DNA from: Isoptericola peretonis
GTDB lineage: Bacteria; Actinomycetota; Actinomycetes; Actinomycetales; Cellulomonadaceae
Length of the DNA: 64,000 nt
Assembly: GCA_023241745.1 (NCBI GenBank)
Contig: JALQCY010000002.1
Span: forward strand, 806,001 to 870,000
Reading direction: 5' to 3'
This document shows, in pieces, positions 44,926 to 53,430 of this stretch. The position numbers and the translations under genes were made by a program. The notes under the pieces were generated by a model. It made no database searches and had not been told where the DNA came from. It worked only from the letters and a program-made list of their open reading frames with translations. How positions within the stretch are numbered: position 1 is the first letter of the stretch; each line of letters opens with the position of its first letter.

Positions 44926-46203
44926 CTACGGGGCGGGGATGCCGTCGTTCTCGAGCGGCACGGGCTCGGCCTCGACGGCCGAGACGCTCTCGCCGTCCAC
45001 GCGGTAGGTCGCGCCCACGAAGTCCTGCACGCCGCCGGACACCACCGCGATGCCGACGCCGTCGTAGGCGGCGTGGTCGTCGGCGCCGAAGGTCAGCGGC
45101 AGGATGCCGTTGCCGACCAGCTCACCGGACTCGACCGCCTCGACCAGGGTCTCGCGCGTCGGGTCCTCGCCGGCCTTCGCGAGCGCCTCCGCGAACAGGT
45201 AGCCGACGCTCATGCCGTACACGGTGTTACCGTCGAACGGCGCGCCGTCGTTGTACTCGTCGTTGATCCGCTGGAACAGCTCGTACCAGTCGCCCCCGGG
45301 GCTGTTCGGCAGGTAGTTGGCGCTCACGAAGCCCTCCAGCAGCTTCGGCCCCACGTCCTCGCCCAGGAAGCCCACGAGCGTCGGGTAGTCACCGCCCGAC
45401 GACGACGCGTACCACTGCGGGAACCAGCCCATCTGGGCGGCGGTGCCGAGCGCCATCGCGGTGAACCCGTTGATCGTGGCCAGCAGGTTGATCTCGCAGC
45501 CGGCCTCCTTCATGGCGCCGATCTGGGCGGTGACGTCCTCGTTCGAGGTCGAGTAGGTCTGGTACGTCGCGACGCCGTCGGAGCCCAGGGCGAGCTCGAC
45601 GCCCTGCAGGAACGTCTCGCCGAAGTCGTCGTCCTGGCCGAGCACGCAGACGACGGCCCCCGGCTTCTGGTCGGCGGCGTACTGCGCGAGGGCCGCGCCC
45701 TCGACCACGTAGTCGGCGTTGAACCCGAACGTGCTCGGGTACTCCTCGGGCTGGTTCCAGGTGGTGCTCCCGGAGGCGACGAAGAGGTCGGGCACGCCGT
45801 TCTGGCCGAGGTAGTCCAGCACCGACGAGTGCGTGGGCGTGCCCAGCCCGTTGAGGATGGCGAACACCTCGTCCTCCTGGACGAGCTCGCGCACCACGGA
45901 CTGCGTGTTCGCCGGGTTGTAGCCGTCGTCCTTGACGACGTACTCGATGGTGCGCCCGTGGATGCCCCCCTGCGCGTTGACGTACTCGAAGTACGCCGAC
46001 GTCGCGGCCGAGATCGACGAGAACCCGGCGGCCGCCGGGCCGGTCAGGGGCTGGTGGGTGCCCACCTTCACGGTCTCGTCGTCGATGCCGGGCGTCGCGG
46101 CGGCGGGGCTGCTGCACGCGGTGAGGGTCAGGGCGACGACGACGGCGGAGGCCGCCGCCGTGGCCTGCACGGCACGGGTGGGTACGGGGGTGTGATTCCG
46201 CAT
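44926..46203 (-). CDS. LIV-type ABC transporter substrate-binding lipoprotein
   Basis: A 425-residue periplasmic-binding-type lipoprotein. The lipobox is LTLTAC with the lipid Cys near residue 31. The mature protein has the type I fold: VKVGTHQPLTGPAAAG, NAQGGIHGRTIEYVVKDDGYNPANTQSVVRELV and NGLGTPTHSSVLDYLG. Members bind amino acids, amides or aromatic and aliphatic acids; the ligand is unknown. It is the last gene of the liv operon, which is transcribed towards the CoA-ligase operon. Confidence 0.92.
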   Translation of the reverse strand: MRNHTPVPTRAVQATAAASAVVVALTLTACSSPAAATPGIDDETVKVGTHQPLTGPAAAGFSSISAATSAYFEYVNAQGGIHGRTIEYVVKDDGYNPANTQSVVRELVQEDEVFAILNGLGTPTHSSVLDYLGQNGVPDLFVASGSTTWNQPEEYPSTFGFNADYVVEGAALAQYAADQKPGAVVCVLGQDDDFGETFLQGVELALGSDGVATYQTYSTSNEDVTAQIGAMKEAGCEINLLATINGFTAMALGTAAQMGWFPQWYASSSGGDYPTLVGFLGEDVGPKLLEGFVSANYLPNSPGGDWYELFQRINDEYNDGAPFDGNTVYGMSVGYLFAEALAKAGEDPTRETLVEAVESGELVGNGILPLTFGADDHAAYDGVGIAVVSGGVQDFVGATYRVDGESVSAVEAEPVPLENDGIPAP

Positions 46204-46208
46204 CGGAG

Positions 46209-47324
46209 TCACCTCTCTGTGATCGGTCGCGGTTCGGGTCGGGAGTCGGACGGCGGGTCGGACGGCGGGTCGGCGGGGCGGGGGCGGCGCAGCCGACCGG
46301 CGAGGCGGGCGCGCGGGCCGGAGGTGGCCGCCGCGAGGCCGCCCGGCCACGCCACGGTCACGGCGATGAGGAGCGCGCCGAAGACCGCGACGGCGAGGTT
46401 GCCGGACAGGCGCTGCTCCAGGTCGGCGGGCAGCCCGGAGGCGACGGTGTCGACGAGCCACGGCAGCAGGACGACGAGGGCGGCCCCGGCCGCGGCACCG
46501 CCGACGCTACCCAGCCCGCCGACGACGACGGCCACCACGAGCAGCAGCGAGAACGCGAGCGAGTAGCGCCCGGGGCCGACGTTCTGCGTCACGACGGCCA
46601 GCACGGCGCCGCCGAGGCCGGCGGACAGCGAGCCGGCGACGAACGCCCCGACCTTGACGCGGGCGGGCGAGACCCCGGCGAGGCGGGCGGCGACCTCGTC
46701 CCCGTGCACCGCGCGCATCCGCAGGCCGGCCCGTCCGGAGCGCAGCACGACGAGCGGGGTGACGGCGACGGCCGTCACGACGATCGCGACCCACGCGTGC
46801 CACTGCTCGACGACCATGACGCCCGCCAGCGGCCCGGGCACCGGGACGAACGGGACGGCCAGGCCCTGGTCCTTGCCGAGTCCGGGCACCTGGGTCGCGA
46901 CCGCGGGCAACGCGATCACCAGCGCCAGGGTGAGCCCCGCGAGGTACGGGCCGCGCAGCCGCGCCCCGGCGAGCCCGAGCAGCCCGCCGACGGCGCCCGA
47001 GGCGACCAGGGCGCCGACGACCCCGAGGGCGAGCCCGGCCGCCGGCGGCAGCCCGGCGTCGGCGGCGGGGGCGGCGACCAGGGCGTACCCGTAGCCGCCG
47101 GCGGCCATGAGGACGGCGTGCCCCAGCGAGAGCTGACCCGTGAGGCCGACGAGCAGGGTCAGCCCCGCCGTCGCGCAGAAGGTGGCCGCGATCACCGCGA
47201 GCTGGTAGTTGCGGAACGGGTCGAGGGCGAACGTGGCGGCGAGGGCGAGCGCCGTGAGCAGCACGGCGCGCAGGACGACGGCGCGCACGTGGCCCGCCCG
47301 GGTGCCGGTGGTGAGGCGGTTCAT
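46209..47324 (-). CDS. LIV-type ABC transporter permease (LivM-like)
   Basis: A 371-residue permease with about nine membrane helices. The LivM signatures are GLTGQLSLGHAVLMAAGGYGYAL near residue 60 and RAGLRMRAVHGDEVAARLAGV (coupling helix contacting the ATPases). The C-terminal ~40 residues are cytoplasmic with a PPSDPPSDS repeat. The start overlaps the LivH stop by 4 nt. Confidence 0.93.
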   Translation of the reverse strand: MNRLTTGTRAGHVRAVVLRAVLLTALALAATFALDPFRNYQLAVIAATFCATAGLTLLVGLTGQLSLGHAVLMAAGGYGYALVAAPAADAGLPPAAGLALGVVGALVASGAVGGLLGLAGARLRGPYLAGLTLALVIALPAVATQVPGLGKDQGLAVPFVPVPGPLAGVMVVEQWHAWVAIVVTAVAVTPLVVLRSGRAGLRMRAVHGDEVAARLAGVSPARVKVGAFVAGSLSAGLGGAVLAVVTQNVGPGRYSLAFSLLLVVAVVVGGLGSVGGAAAGAALVVLLPWLVDTVASGLPADLEQRLSGNLAVAVFGALLIAVTVAWPGGLAAATSGPRARLAGRLRRPRPADPPSDPPSDSRPEPRPITER

Positions 47325-48199
47325 GCCGTCCGGGCCTCCTTCGGGGCGAAGATGCCGCCCGGGCGGACGAGCAGCACGACGGTGAGCAGGGCGAGCACCG
47401 CGAGCGGCGCCAGGCCCGCGGAGGCGTAGCCGGTGACGAGGCTGACGAGCACGCCGACGACCACCCCGCCGAGCAGCGCGCCGGCGGGCGAGTCGAGGCC
47501 GCCCAGCACCGCGACGGTGAACGCGTGCACGAACAGCACGTCCGCGGAGTGGGCGTTGAGGCCGAGCTCGGTGGGCACCAGCAGCAGCACCGCGAGCGCC
47601 GCGACCGCGGACGAGAGCATCCAGCCGATCGTCACCATGCGCGGCACGCGGACCCCCAGGAGGCGGGAGACCTCCGGAGCCACCGCCGAGGCCCGCAGCT
47701 GGAGCCCGAGGGTGGACCGGTTGAACAGCACCCCGAGGCCGACGACGACCACGAGCGCCACGACGAGGACGAACAGGTCGTAGCGGGACAGCACGGGGAC
47801 CCCGCCCACGGACAGCGGCGTCTCGGCGAGGACCGGCGTCATCGGCCGGTGCTTCGGCCCGAACAGGATGCCGAGGACCGACTGCAGCACCATGACGAGC
47901 CCGATCGCGACGATCATGCCGGGCATCGGCGTGCGGCCCGACACCCGCCGCATGAGGCCGCGCTCCACCGCCGCCCCGAGCAGCGCGCCGGTGACGAGCG
48001 CGCCGAGCAGCGCGACGACGAACGACCCGGTGGCCGCCTGCAGGGCGAACGCGACGTACACGGCGACCACGGCCATCGCGGCCTGCGCGAAGTTCACGAT
48101 CCGCGCGGCCCGCCAGATGATGACGAGGGACAGGGCGAAGAGCGCGATCACGAGGCCGCGCGCGACGCCGGTGGAGACGAGCAGGACGAGCCGGTCCAT
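47321..48199 (-). CDS. LIV-type ABC transporter permease (LivH-like)
   Basis: A 292-residue permease with about eight membrane helices. ARIVNFAQAAMAVVAVYVAF near residue 32 and STLGLQLRASAVAPEVSRLLGV (coupling region) match LivH. It pairs with the LivM-like protein encoded by the next, overlapping gene. It starts 19 nt after the end of the livF-like gene. Confidence 0.93.
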   Translation of the reverse strand: MDRLVLLVSTGVARGLVIALFALSLVIIWRAARIVNFAQAAMAVVAVYVAFALQAATGSFVVALLGALVTGALLGAAVERGLMRRVSGRTPMPGMIVAIGLVMVLQSVLGILFGPKHRPMTPVLAETPLSVGGVPVLSRYDLFVLVVALVVVVGLGVLFNRSTLGLQLRASAVAPEVSRLLGVRVPRMVTIGWMLSSAVAALAVLLLVPTELGLNAHSADVLFVHAFTVAVLGGLDSPAGALLGGVVVGVLVSLVTGYASAGLAPLAVLALLTVVLLVRPGGIFAPKEARTA

Positions 48200-48218
48200 G
48201 AGGTCCTCTCAGTAGCTC

Positions 48219-49007
48219 TCAGAAGCCCAGGTAGGCGTGCCGCAAGGCGGGGTCGGCGGCCAGGTCGGCGGCGGGGGCGTCGACGACCACCGCGCCGAGG
48301 CTCAGGACGACGCCGCGGTCCGCGATGGACAGGGCGCTGGTGACGTTCTGCTCGGCGAGCAGCACGGTGAGGCCGGTCCCGTGGGCCGCGTCGCGCAGCA
48401 CGCCCATGAGCTGGGCGACCACCCGCGGCGCGAGCCCGAGCGACGGTTCGTCCAGCAGCAGGACGCGCGGGAGGGCGACCAGCGCACGGGCGAGGGCGAG
48501 CATCTGCCGCTCGCCGCCGGAGAGCTGGTGTCCCGGGCTCGCCCGCCGGCGGGCGAGGGGCTCGAACAGGTCGTAGCCGCGCGCGACAGCGGCCCGCCGC
48601 TCGGCACGGCCCGGGTACCGCCACAGCGCGCCGAGCTCCAGGTTCTCCTCGACCGTCAGTTCGGTCACGACGCTGCGTCCCTCGGGCACCTGCGCGAGAC
48701 CGCGCCGCGCACGGTCCTCCACGCTCGTGGCCGCGAGGTCGTCGCCGTCCAGCAGCACCCGGCCGGCCCGCGGGGCCACGAGACCGGAGAGGGTGCGCAG
48801 CAGCGTCGTCTTGCCCGCGCCGTTCGCGCCCAGCAGCGCCACGATCTCGCCGGGGCGCACCTCGAGCGTCAGCCCGTCGATCACCGGGGCGCCCGCGTAG
48901 CCGACCGTGAGCCCGTCGACGGCGAGCGCCGGGCGCGCCGCGGGTCCCGGGGCCGCGGGCGCCCCGGTGCCGGTCGCGGCGGCCGGTCGTCCGGTCGCGG
49001 CCCTCAC
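48219..49007 (-). CDS. LIV-type ABC transporter ATPase (LivF-like)
   Basis: A 262-residue ATP-binding subunit. Walker A GANGAGKTT near residue 60, Q-loop in GLAQVPEGRSVVTELTV (LivF signature), ABC motif LSGGERQ and Walker B VLLLDEPSLGLAP. The first ~20 residues are Ala/Pro/Gly-rich and precede the domain. The GTG at 49007 overlaps the livG stop (GTGA). Confidence 0.93.
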   Translation of the reverse strand: MRAATGRPAAATGTGAPAAPGPAARPALAVDGLTVGYAGAPVIDGLTLEVRPGEIVALLGANGAGKTTLLRTLSGLVAPRAGRVLLDGDDLAATSVEDRARRGLAQVPEGRSVVTELTVEENLELGALWRYPGRAERRAAVARGYDLFEPLARRRASPGHQLSGGERQMLALARALVALPRVLLLDEPSLGLAPRVVAQLMGVLRDAAHGTGLTVLLAEQNVTSALSIADRGVVLSLGAVVVDAPAADLAADPALRHAYLGF

Positions 49008-49774
49008 GCCGCCACCAGCCCGAGGTAGGCCGACTCGACCGCCGGGTCGGCGCGCACCTCGTCGGGGGTGCCGCTCGCGACCACACGGCCGAAGTCCAGA
49101 ACGACGACGCGGTCGGCCACGTCCATGACGAAGTCCACGTGGTGCTCGACGAGCAGCACGGAGCAGCCGCCCGCGGCGACGTCGCGCACGACGTCGGCCA
49201 GCGCGGCGATGTCCTCGCGGCCGAGCCCTCCGGCCGGCTCGTCGAGCAGCAGCAGCCGCGGGCCGGTGACGAGCGCGCGGGCCAGCGCGACGCGCTTGCG
49301 CTCCGGGTAGGGCAGCGCGTCGACGGGGCGGGACGCCGTCGCCAGCAGGTCGAGCCGGTCGAGCACCGCGCGCGCCGCGGCCTCGGCCCCGTCGCGTGCC
49401 TGCCGTCCGGACCGGCTCGTCGCCGGCAGCAGCACGTTCTCCCACACCGTCATCCCGTCGAAGAGGCCGAGCCCCTGCAGCGTGCGGGCGACGCCGCGGG
49501 CGAGCAGGCCCGTCGTCGAGGCGGGGGCGGCGCGGCCGTCGATCCGGACGTCGCCGGCCGTGGGCCGCACGAGCCCGCACACGGCGTTGAAGACGGTGGT
49601 CTTGCCGGCGCCGTTCGGGCCGATCAGGGCGACCGTCTCGGCGTCGCGGACGGCCAGGTCCACGCCGTCGAGGGCGGTCAGTCCGCCGAACGCGACGGAG
49701 AGGCCCGTCACCTCGAGCCGCGGTGCGGCCGGGGGGACGGAGCGGGGTGGGGGGTCGGGCATCGCGGGAGACAT
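49004..49774 (-). CDS. LIV-type ABC transporter ATPase (LivG-like) with degenerate signature motif
   Basis: A 256-residue ATP-binding subunit. Walker A GPNGAGKTT and Walker B LLLLDEPAGGL are intact, and the His switch lies in LVEHHVDFVMDV. The ABC signature, usually LSGGQ or LSYGE, reads LPYPE, with proline in place of its conserved glycine. The first gene of the liv operon. I place the start at ATG 49774 because GAAGAGG is 5-6 nt upstream; GTG 49780 and ATG 49762 are also possible. The operator at 49817-49830 lies 43 nt upstream. Confidence 0.9.
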   Translation of the reverse strand: MSPAMPDPPPRSVPPAAPRLEVTGLSVAFGGLTALDGVDLAVRDAETVALIGPNGAGKTTVFNAVCGLVRPTAGDVRIDGRAAPASTTGLLARGVARTLQGLGLFDGMTVWENVLLPATSRSGRQARDGAEAAARAVLDRLDLLATASRPVDALPYPERKRVALARALVTGPRLLLLDEPAGGLGREDIAALADVVRDVAAGGCSVLLVEHHVDFVMDVADRVVVLDFGRVVASGTPDEVRADPAVESAYLGLVAA

Positions 49775-49802
49775 CGGCACCTCTTCGTGTCGGCTGCCTC
49801 AC

Positions 49803-49808
49803 ACCGTA
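49803..49808 (-). promoter_or_regulatory. -10 box TACGGT of the liv operon
   Basis: On the minus strand TACGGT lies 8 bp downstream of the ACCG-N6-CGGT palindrome and ~29 nt before the chosen livG start, so the operator would occupy the -35 to -18 region. Confidence 0.4.
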
Positions 49809-49816
49809 GCCGAAAA

Positions 49817-49830
49817 ACCGACTAGCCGGT
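49817..49830. promoter_or_regulatory. TetR-type operator, site 3 of the ACCG-N6-CGGT set
   Basis: ACCGACTAGCCGGT, with the right side extended to CGGTATG as in sites 1 and 2 and the left side to AAACCG. It lies upstream of the liv importer and between it and the divergent peptidase gene. Confidence 0.7.
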
Positions 49831-49917
49831 ATGCCTGGTGCGACATTCCGACGAACGTTGCATTCCTGTGACCTGGCACCGTCCGACGCCCGCCCTGCCG
49901 ACGGATAGGGTCGCCGG

Positions 49918-50847
49918 ATGCCCTCGGAGCTCCCCGTGCGTAGCGGCCATCTGCGCGTCCCGGACGGCAACGAGCTGTACTACGAGGCGGTCGGGAACCC
50001 GGACGGTCCTGCGGTCCTGTCCCTGCACGGCGGCCCGGGCAGCGGCGCGGGACGGGCGCACCGCCGCCGGATCGACCCCGGGCGACAGCAGTCCGTCACG
50101 TTCGACCAGCGGGGCTGCGGCCGCAGCAGGCCGCTCGTGACCGACCGCCTGGACCTGCTCGACCGGAACACCACGCCGGCGCAGGTCGACGACATCGAGG
50201 CCCTGCGGCAGCACCTGGGGATCGACCGGTGGATGGTCACCGGCGCGTCCTGGGGGACCACCCTCGCGCTCGCCTACGCCCAGGCGCACCCCGAACGTGT
50301 CTCCGGGCTCGGCCTGCTCGCCGTGACGACGACGTCCACGGCGGAGGTCGAGTGGGTCACGGAGTCGATGGGCCGGGTCTTCCCCGAGGAGTGGGAGCTC
50401 TTCGCCGGCGCGGTCGAGCGGGCCCCGGGCGAGCGGGTGGTCGACGCCTACGCGCGGGCGACACGCGACCCGGACGCCGACGTCCGCCGGCACGCCGCGG
50501 CGGCGTGGGGCCGGTGGGAGGACGTCCACGTGTCCCTCGGCCCCGGCTGGCGTCCGGACCCGCGCTGGCACACGTCGCCCACGCGCGACGTGCTGGCCAC
50601 GCTCGTGACCCACTACTGGGCGCACTCGGGCTTCGGGGGCGACGACATCCTGCGCCGGACGGACCGGCTCGCCGGACTGCCCGGCGTGCTCGTGCACGGG
50701 CGCCGGGACATCTCCGGCCCGGTCGTCACGGCCTGGGGGCTCCACCGGGCCTGGCCCGGCAGCGAGCTGATCGTGGTCGACGAGGGCCACGGCGGCCCCG
50801 CCTCGACCGCCGCGCTGACGCGGGCCGTCGCCCGGATCGTTGTCTGA
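49918..50847 (+). CDS. Alpha/beta hydrolase, proline iminopeptidase-like (S33)
   Basis: A 309-residue alpha/beta hydrolase. The LSLHGGPGSG oxyanion segment, FDQRGCGRS, the nucleophile elbow TGASWGTTLALAYA and the later GRRDISGPV (Asp) and DEGHGGPAS (His) match prolyl aminopeptidases, which remove N-terminal proline. A more general ester or lactone hydrolase role is possible, notable because of the catabolic island. The ATG at 49918 has TAGGGT (49906-49911) 6 nt upstream. Confidence 0.87.
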   Translation: MPSELPVRSGHLRVPDGNELYYEAVGNPDGPAVLSLHGGPGSGAGRAHRRRIDPGRQQSVTFDQRGCGRSRPLVTDRLDLLDRNTTPAQVDDIEALRQHLGIDRWMVTGASWGTTLALAYAQAHPERVSGLGLLAVTTTSTAEVEWVTESMGRVFPEEWELFAGAVERAPGERVVDAYARATRDPDADVRRHAAAAWGRWEDVHVSLGPGWRPDPRWHTSPTRDVLATLVTHYWAHSGFGGDDILRRTDRLAGLPGVLVHGRRDISGPVVTAWGLHRAWPGSELIVVDEGHGGPASTAALTRAVARIVV

Positions 50848-50863
50848 CCTCGGCTGACCTCGG

Positions 50864-51619
50864 TCAGACGCCCGCGGTCAGCCCGCCGTCGACGACGAGC
50901 TCCGTGCCCGTGACGTACGCCGAGGCGTCGCTCGCCAGGAAGACGACGGCCCCGGCGACGTCCGCCGGCACGGCGGCGCGCCCGATCGGGATGGGTACGA
51001 CGTCGGCGTCGATGCGCGTCGTCATCTCGGTCTTCACCAGGCCGGGGTGCACGGAGTTCACGCGGATGCCGTCGGCGCCGAGCTCGACCGCGAGCGACTT
51101 CGTCAGCCCCCGGACGCCGAACTTCGACGCGACGTACCCGTGCAGCCGCTCCCCGCCGCGCAGCCCCTCCACCGACGACACGTTGACGATGGAGCCGCCG
51201 CCGGCCGCCTTCATCACCGGCACCACGGCGCGGCAGCCCAGGAAGGTGCCGGTGAGGTTGACGGCGATGACGGCGTCCCACTTGGCCGTCGTGTAGTGCT
51301 CGATCGGCGCCGAGTTGGCGATGCCCGCGTTGTTGACCAGCACGTCCAGGCCGCCGAACGCCGCCACCGTCGCGCCGACCACGCGCTCCCAGCCGCGCTC
51401 GTCGGTGACGTCGAGCCGCTCGTGGCGCGCCCGGTCGCCGAGGTCGGCCGCGAGCGCCGCGCCCTCGTCCTCGAGCAGGTCGGCGACGACGACGGCGGCC
51501 CCGGCCGCGTGCAGCGCGCGGACGTACGCCGCGCCGAGGCCGCGCGCCCCGCCGGTGACGAGCGCGACCCGCCCCTCGAGCGCGTGGGCGGGAGCGGTCG
51601 TGACGGGCTGAGCAGACAT
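50864..51619 (-). CDS. Short-chain dehydrogenase/reductase (hydroxysteroid dehydrogenase-like)
   Basis: A 251-residue classical SDR: TGGARGLGAAY, VNNAGIANSAPIEHYTTAKWDAVIAVNLTG, Ser in VNVSSVEGL, Tyr/Lys in GYVASKFGVRG, and HPGLVKTEM. It resembles 3-alpha/20-beta-hydroxysteroid dehydrogenases and related alcohol oxidisers. It would oxidise a secondary hydroxyl. It is separated from the quinone oxidoreductase gene upstream by a hairpin, so it may have its own promoter. Confidence 0.9.
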   Translation of the reverse strand: MSAQPVTTAPAHALEGRVALVTGGARGLGAAYVRALHAAGAAVVVADLLEDEGAALAADLGDRARHERLDVTDERGWERVVGATVAAFGGLDVLVNNAGIANSAPIEHYTTAKWDAVIAVNLTGTFLGCRAVVPVMKAAGGGSIVNVSSVEGLRGGERLHGYVASKFGVRGLTKSLAVELGADGIRVNSVHPGLVKTEMTTRIDADVVPIPIGRAAVPADVAGAVVFLASDASAYVTGTELVVDGGLTAGV

Positions 51620-51647
51620 GGTTCCTCCGAGCGAGATCTGCGGGCGC

Positions 51648-51715
51648 CCCCTTCGACCATGCGATCCGTCCCGGCGACCGGGTGGTCGGCGGTACGGATC
51701 GCGTGGTCGAAGGGG
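51648..51715. repeat. Inverted repeat, 22-bp arms, with inner hairpin
   Basis: Arms 51648-51669 and 51694-51715 pair with one mismatch. The 24-nt loop has its own CCCGG-CGA-CCGGG hairpin. On the minus strand it follows the quinone oxidoreductase stop by 19 nt and may act as its terminator. Its arm is related to that of the repeat at 15605-15680. Confidence 0.8.
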
Positions 51716-51734
51716 ACGTGGGTCAGGGGTCGCC

Positions 51735-52793
51735 TCAGTCGGCGACGCGCACGACGAGCCGGCCCGTGGTGGTGCCGCCGGCGAGCCGTTGCACGGCACC
51801 GGGCGCGCTTGCGAAGTCGACGACGTCGGCCACCACGGGCCGCACCCGACCCTCGGCGGCGAGCCGGGTCAGCTCGGCGTGCGCGGCGTCGACGAGGTCG
51901 GGGCGGCGCTGCTGGTACAGCGCCCAGTGCAGGCCGAGCACCGCGTAGTTCTTCACGAGCGCGTGGTTGGCGCGCACGGGCGGGATCTCGCCGCTCGCGA
52001 AGCCCACGACGACGATCCGCCCCTCGAACGCGACGCACCGCGTGGACTGCTCGAAGGACGCCCCGCCCACCGGGTCGAAGACCACGTCGACGCCCGCACC
52101 GCCGGTCAGCTCCTTGACCCGCGCCGCGAGGGTGCCCGCGTCGCCGCGCACGAGCACGTGCTCCGCCCCCGCCTCGCGCGCCACGGCGGCCTTCGCCTCG
52201 CTGCCCACGACGCCGATCACACGGGCGCCCGCGGCCGCGCCGAGCTGGCACGCGGCCGTCCCGACGCCGCCGGCGGCGGCGTGCACCAGCAGGGTCTCCC
52301 CCGACCGCAGCCCCGCCCGCCGGTGCAGCCCGAACCACGCCGTCTGGTAGGCGATGGTCAGCGCCGCGGCCTGCGCGTCGTCGAGCGCGTCCGGCGCCGG
52401 GTGGACGGCGGCGGCCGGCAGCACCGCGTGCTCGGACAGGACGCCGATGGCGGACCCGACCACGCGCGCCCCCGGCGCGATCCCTCGCTCCCCCGCCGCG
52501 ACGCCGGGCCCGAGGGCGACGACGTCGCCGCACAGCTCGATGCCGGGGACGAACGGCGGCTCGGGCCGCACCTGGTACTCGCCCCGCGCCAGCAGCACGT
52601 CGGGGAAGTTCACGGCCACCGCGCGCACCCGCACCGCCACCTCGCCCGGTCCCGGCCCAGGCACCGGGACGTCGTCCAGGCGCAGCACGTCGGCGGGCTC
52701 GCCGGGTCCGGTGACGCGCCAGGCGCGCATGGTCGTGGGATCGGTCGCAGGATCGGTCGTGGGGTCGGTCGCAGGGTTGGGCAGCGTCGTCAT
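51735..52793 (-). CDS. NADPH:quinone oxidoreductase family protein
   Basis: A 352-residue zinc-independent medium-chain dehydrogenase/reductase: MRAWRV with AVAVNFPDVLLARGEYQVRPEPPFVPGIELCGDV, the NADPH-binding LLVHAAAGGVGTAACQLGAAAGARVIGVVGS, and DVVFDPVGG. It reduces quinones or enoyl/enone compounds. The N-terminal 21 residues are a tandem TDPATDPTTDPT repeat coded by GGATCGGTCGCA/GT-type DNA units; an alternative start at ATG 52730 would skip them. It lies 41 nt after the tetR gene in the same operon direction. Confidence 0.9.
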   Translation of the reverse strand: MTTLPNPATDPTTDPATDPTTMRAWRVTGPGEPADVLRLDDVPVPGPGPGEVAVRVRAVAVNFPDVLLARGEYQVRPEPPFVPGIELCGDVVALGPGVAAGERGIAPGARVVGSAIGVLSEHAVLPAAAVHPAPDALDDAQAAALTIAYQTAWFGLHRRAGLRSGETLLVHAAAGGVGTAACQLGAAAGARVIGVVGSEAKAAVAREAGAEHVLVRGDAGTLAARVKELTGGAGVDVVFDPVGGASFEQSTRCVAFEGRIVVVGFASGEIPPVRANHALVKNYAVLGLHWALYQQRRPDLVDAAHAELTRLAAEGRVRPVVADVVDFASAPGAVQRLAGGTTTGRLVVRVAD

Positions 52794-52834
52794 CGTCGCT
52801 CTCGGTCGCTCTCGTCGTGGGTCGGGGTGCGTGG

Positions 52835-53419
52835 TCAGGGGGCCGTGGTCCGGATGCTGCGCAGGAACAGGTCCGTGAGCTGCTGCGCCACCTCGGTCTT
52901 GGTCTCCGGCCCCTGCGGCGAGTACCAGTGCGACAGGTAGTGCACGTCGCTGAAGAAGTGCGCGACGAGCACGGAGCGGGGCACGTCGGCGCGGAAGACG
53001 CCCTCGTCCTGCCCGCGCCGCAGCAGGGCGGCGAACTCGTCGTGGTACTCGCGCCGCCGCCGCGTGACCTCCTTGAGGCGCGGCTCGGTGAGCATGTGCA
53101 TGCTGCGGAAGAACACGGTGCCCTCGGGCAGGAAGTCGATCGACGTCTCGACGACGTCGACGCACACGGCCCGGACGACCTCCTCGGCGGGGCCGCCCGC
53201 GGCGACGATCTCGTCGAGGTGCGACTTCTGCAGCGCCAGCATGCGGTCGTAGACGGCGAACAGCAGGTCGTCCTTGGACTGGAAGTAGTGGTACATGGCG
53301 CCCTTGGTGACGCCCGCGGCCTCGACGATCTGCTGCACGCTCGTGGTCGCGTACCCCTGGGTGGCGAACAGGTCCAGGGCCGCGGCGGTGACCCGGTCGG
53401 CGACGTTCGTGGTCTTCAT
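52835..53419 (-). CDS. TetR family transcriptional repressor (KstR2-like)
   Basis: A 194-residue regulator. HTH: SVQQIVEAAGVTKGAMYHYFQSKDDLLFAVYDR, with a ligand domain containing TVFFRSMHMLTEPRLKEVTRRRREYHDEFAALL. It resembles TetR proteins that sense acyl-CoA in lipid and steroid catabolism (KstR2, FadR-type). It lies 11 nt downstream of an SDR gene whose promoter carries the ACCG-N6-CGGT palindrome, so it is the best candidate to bind all four sites. KstR2's own operator differs, so the resemblance is to the family only. Confidence 0.88.
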   Translation of the reverse strand: MKTTNVADRVTAAALDLFATQGYATTSVQQIVEAAGVTKGAMYHYFQSKDDLLFAVYDRMLALQKSHLDEIVAAGGPAEEVVRAVCVDVVETSIDFLPEGTVFFRSMHMLTEPRLKEVTRRRREYHDEFAALLRRGQDEGVFRADVPRSVLVAHFFSDVHYLSHWYSPQGPETKTEVAQQLTDLFLRSIRTTAP

Positions 53420-53430
53420 GGCCTCATCCT

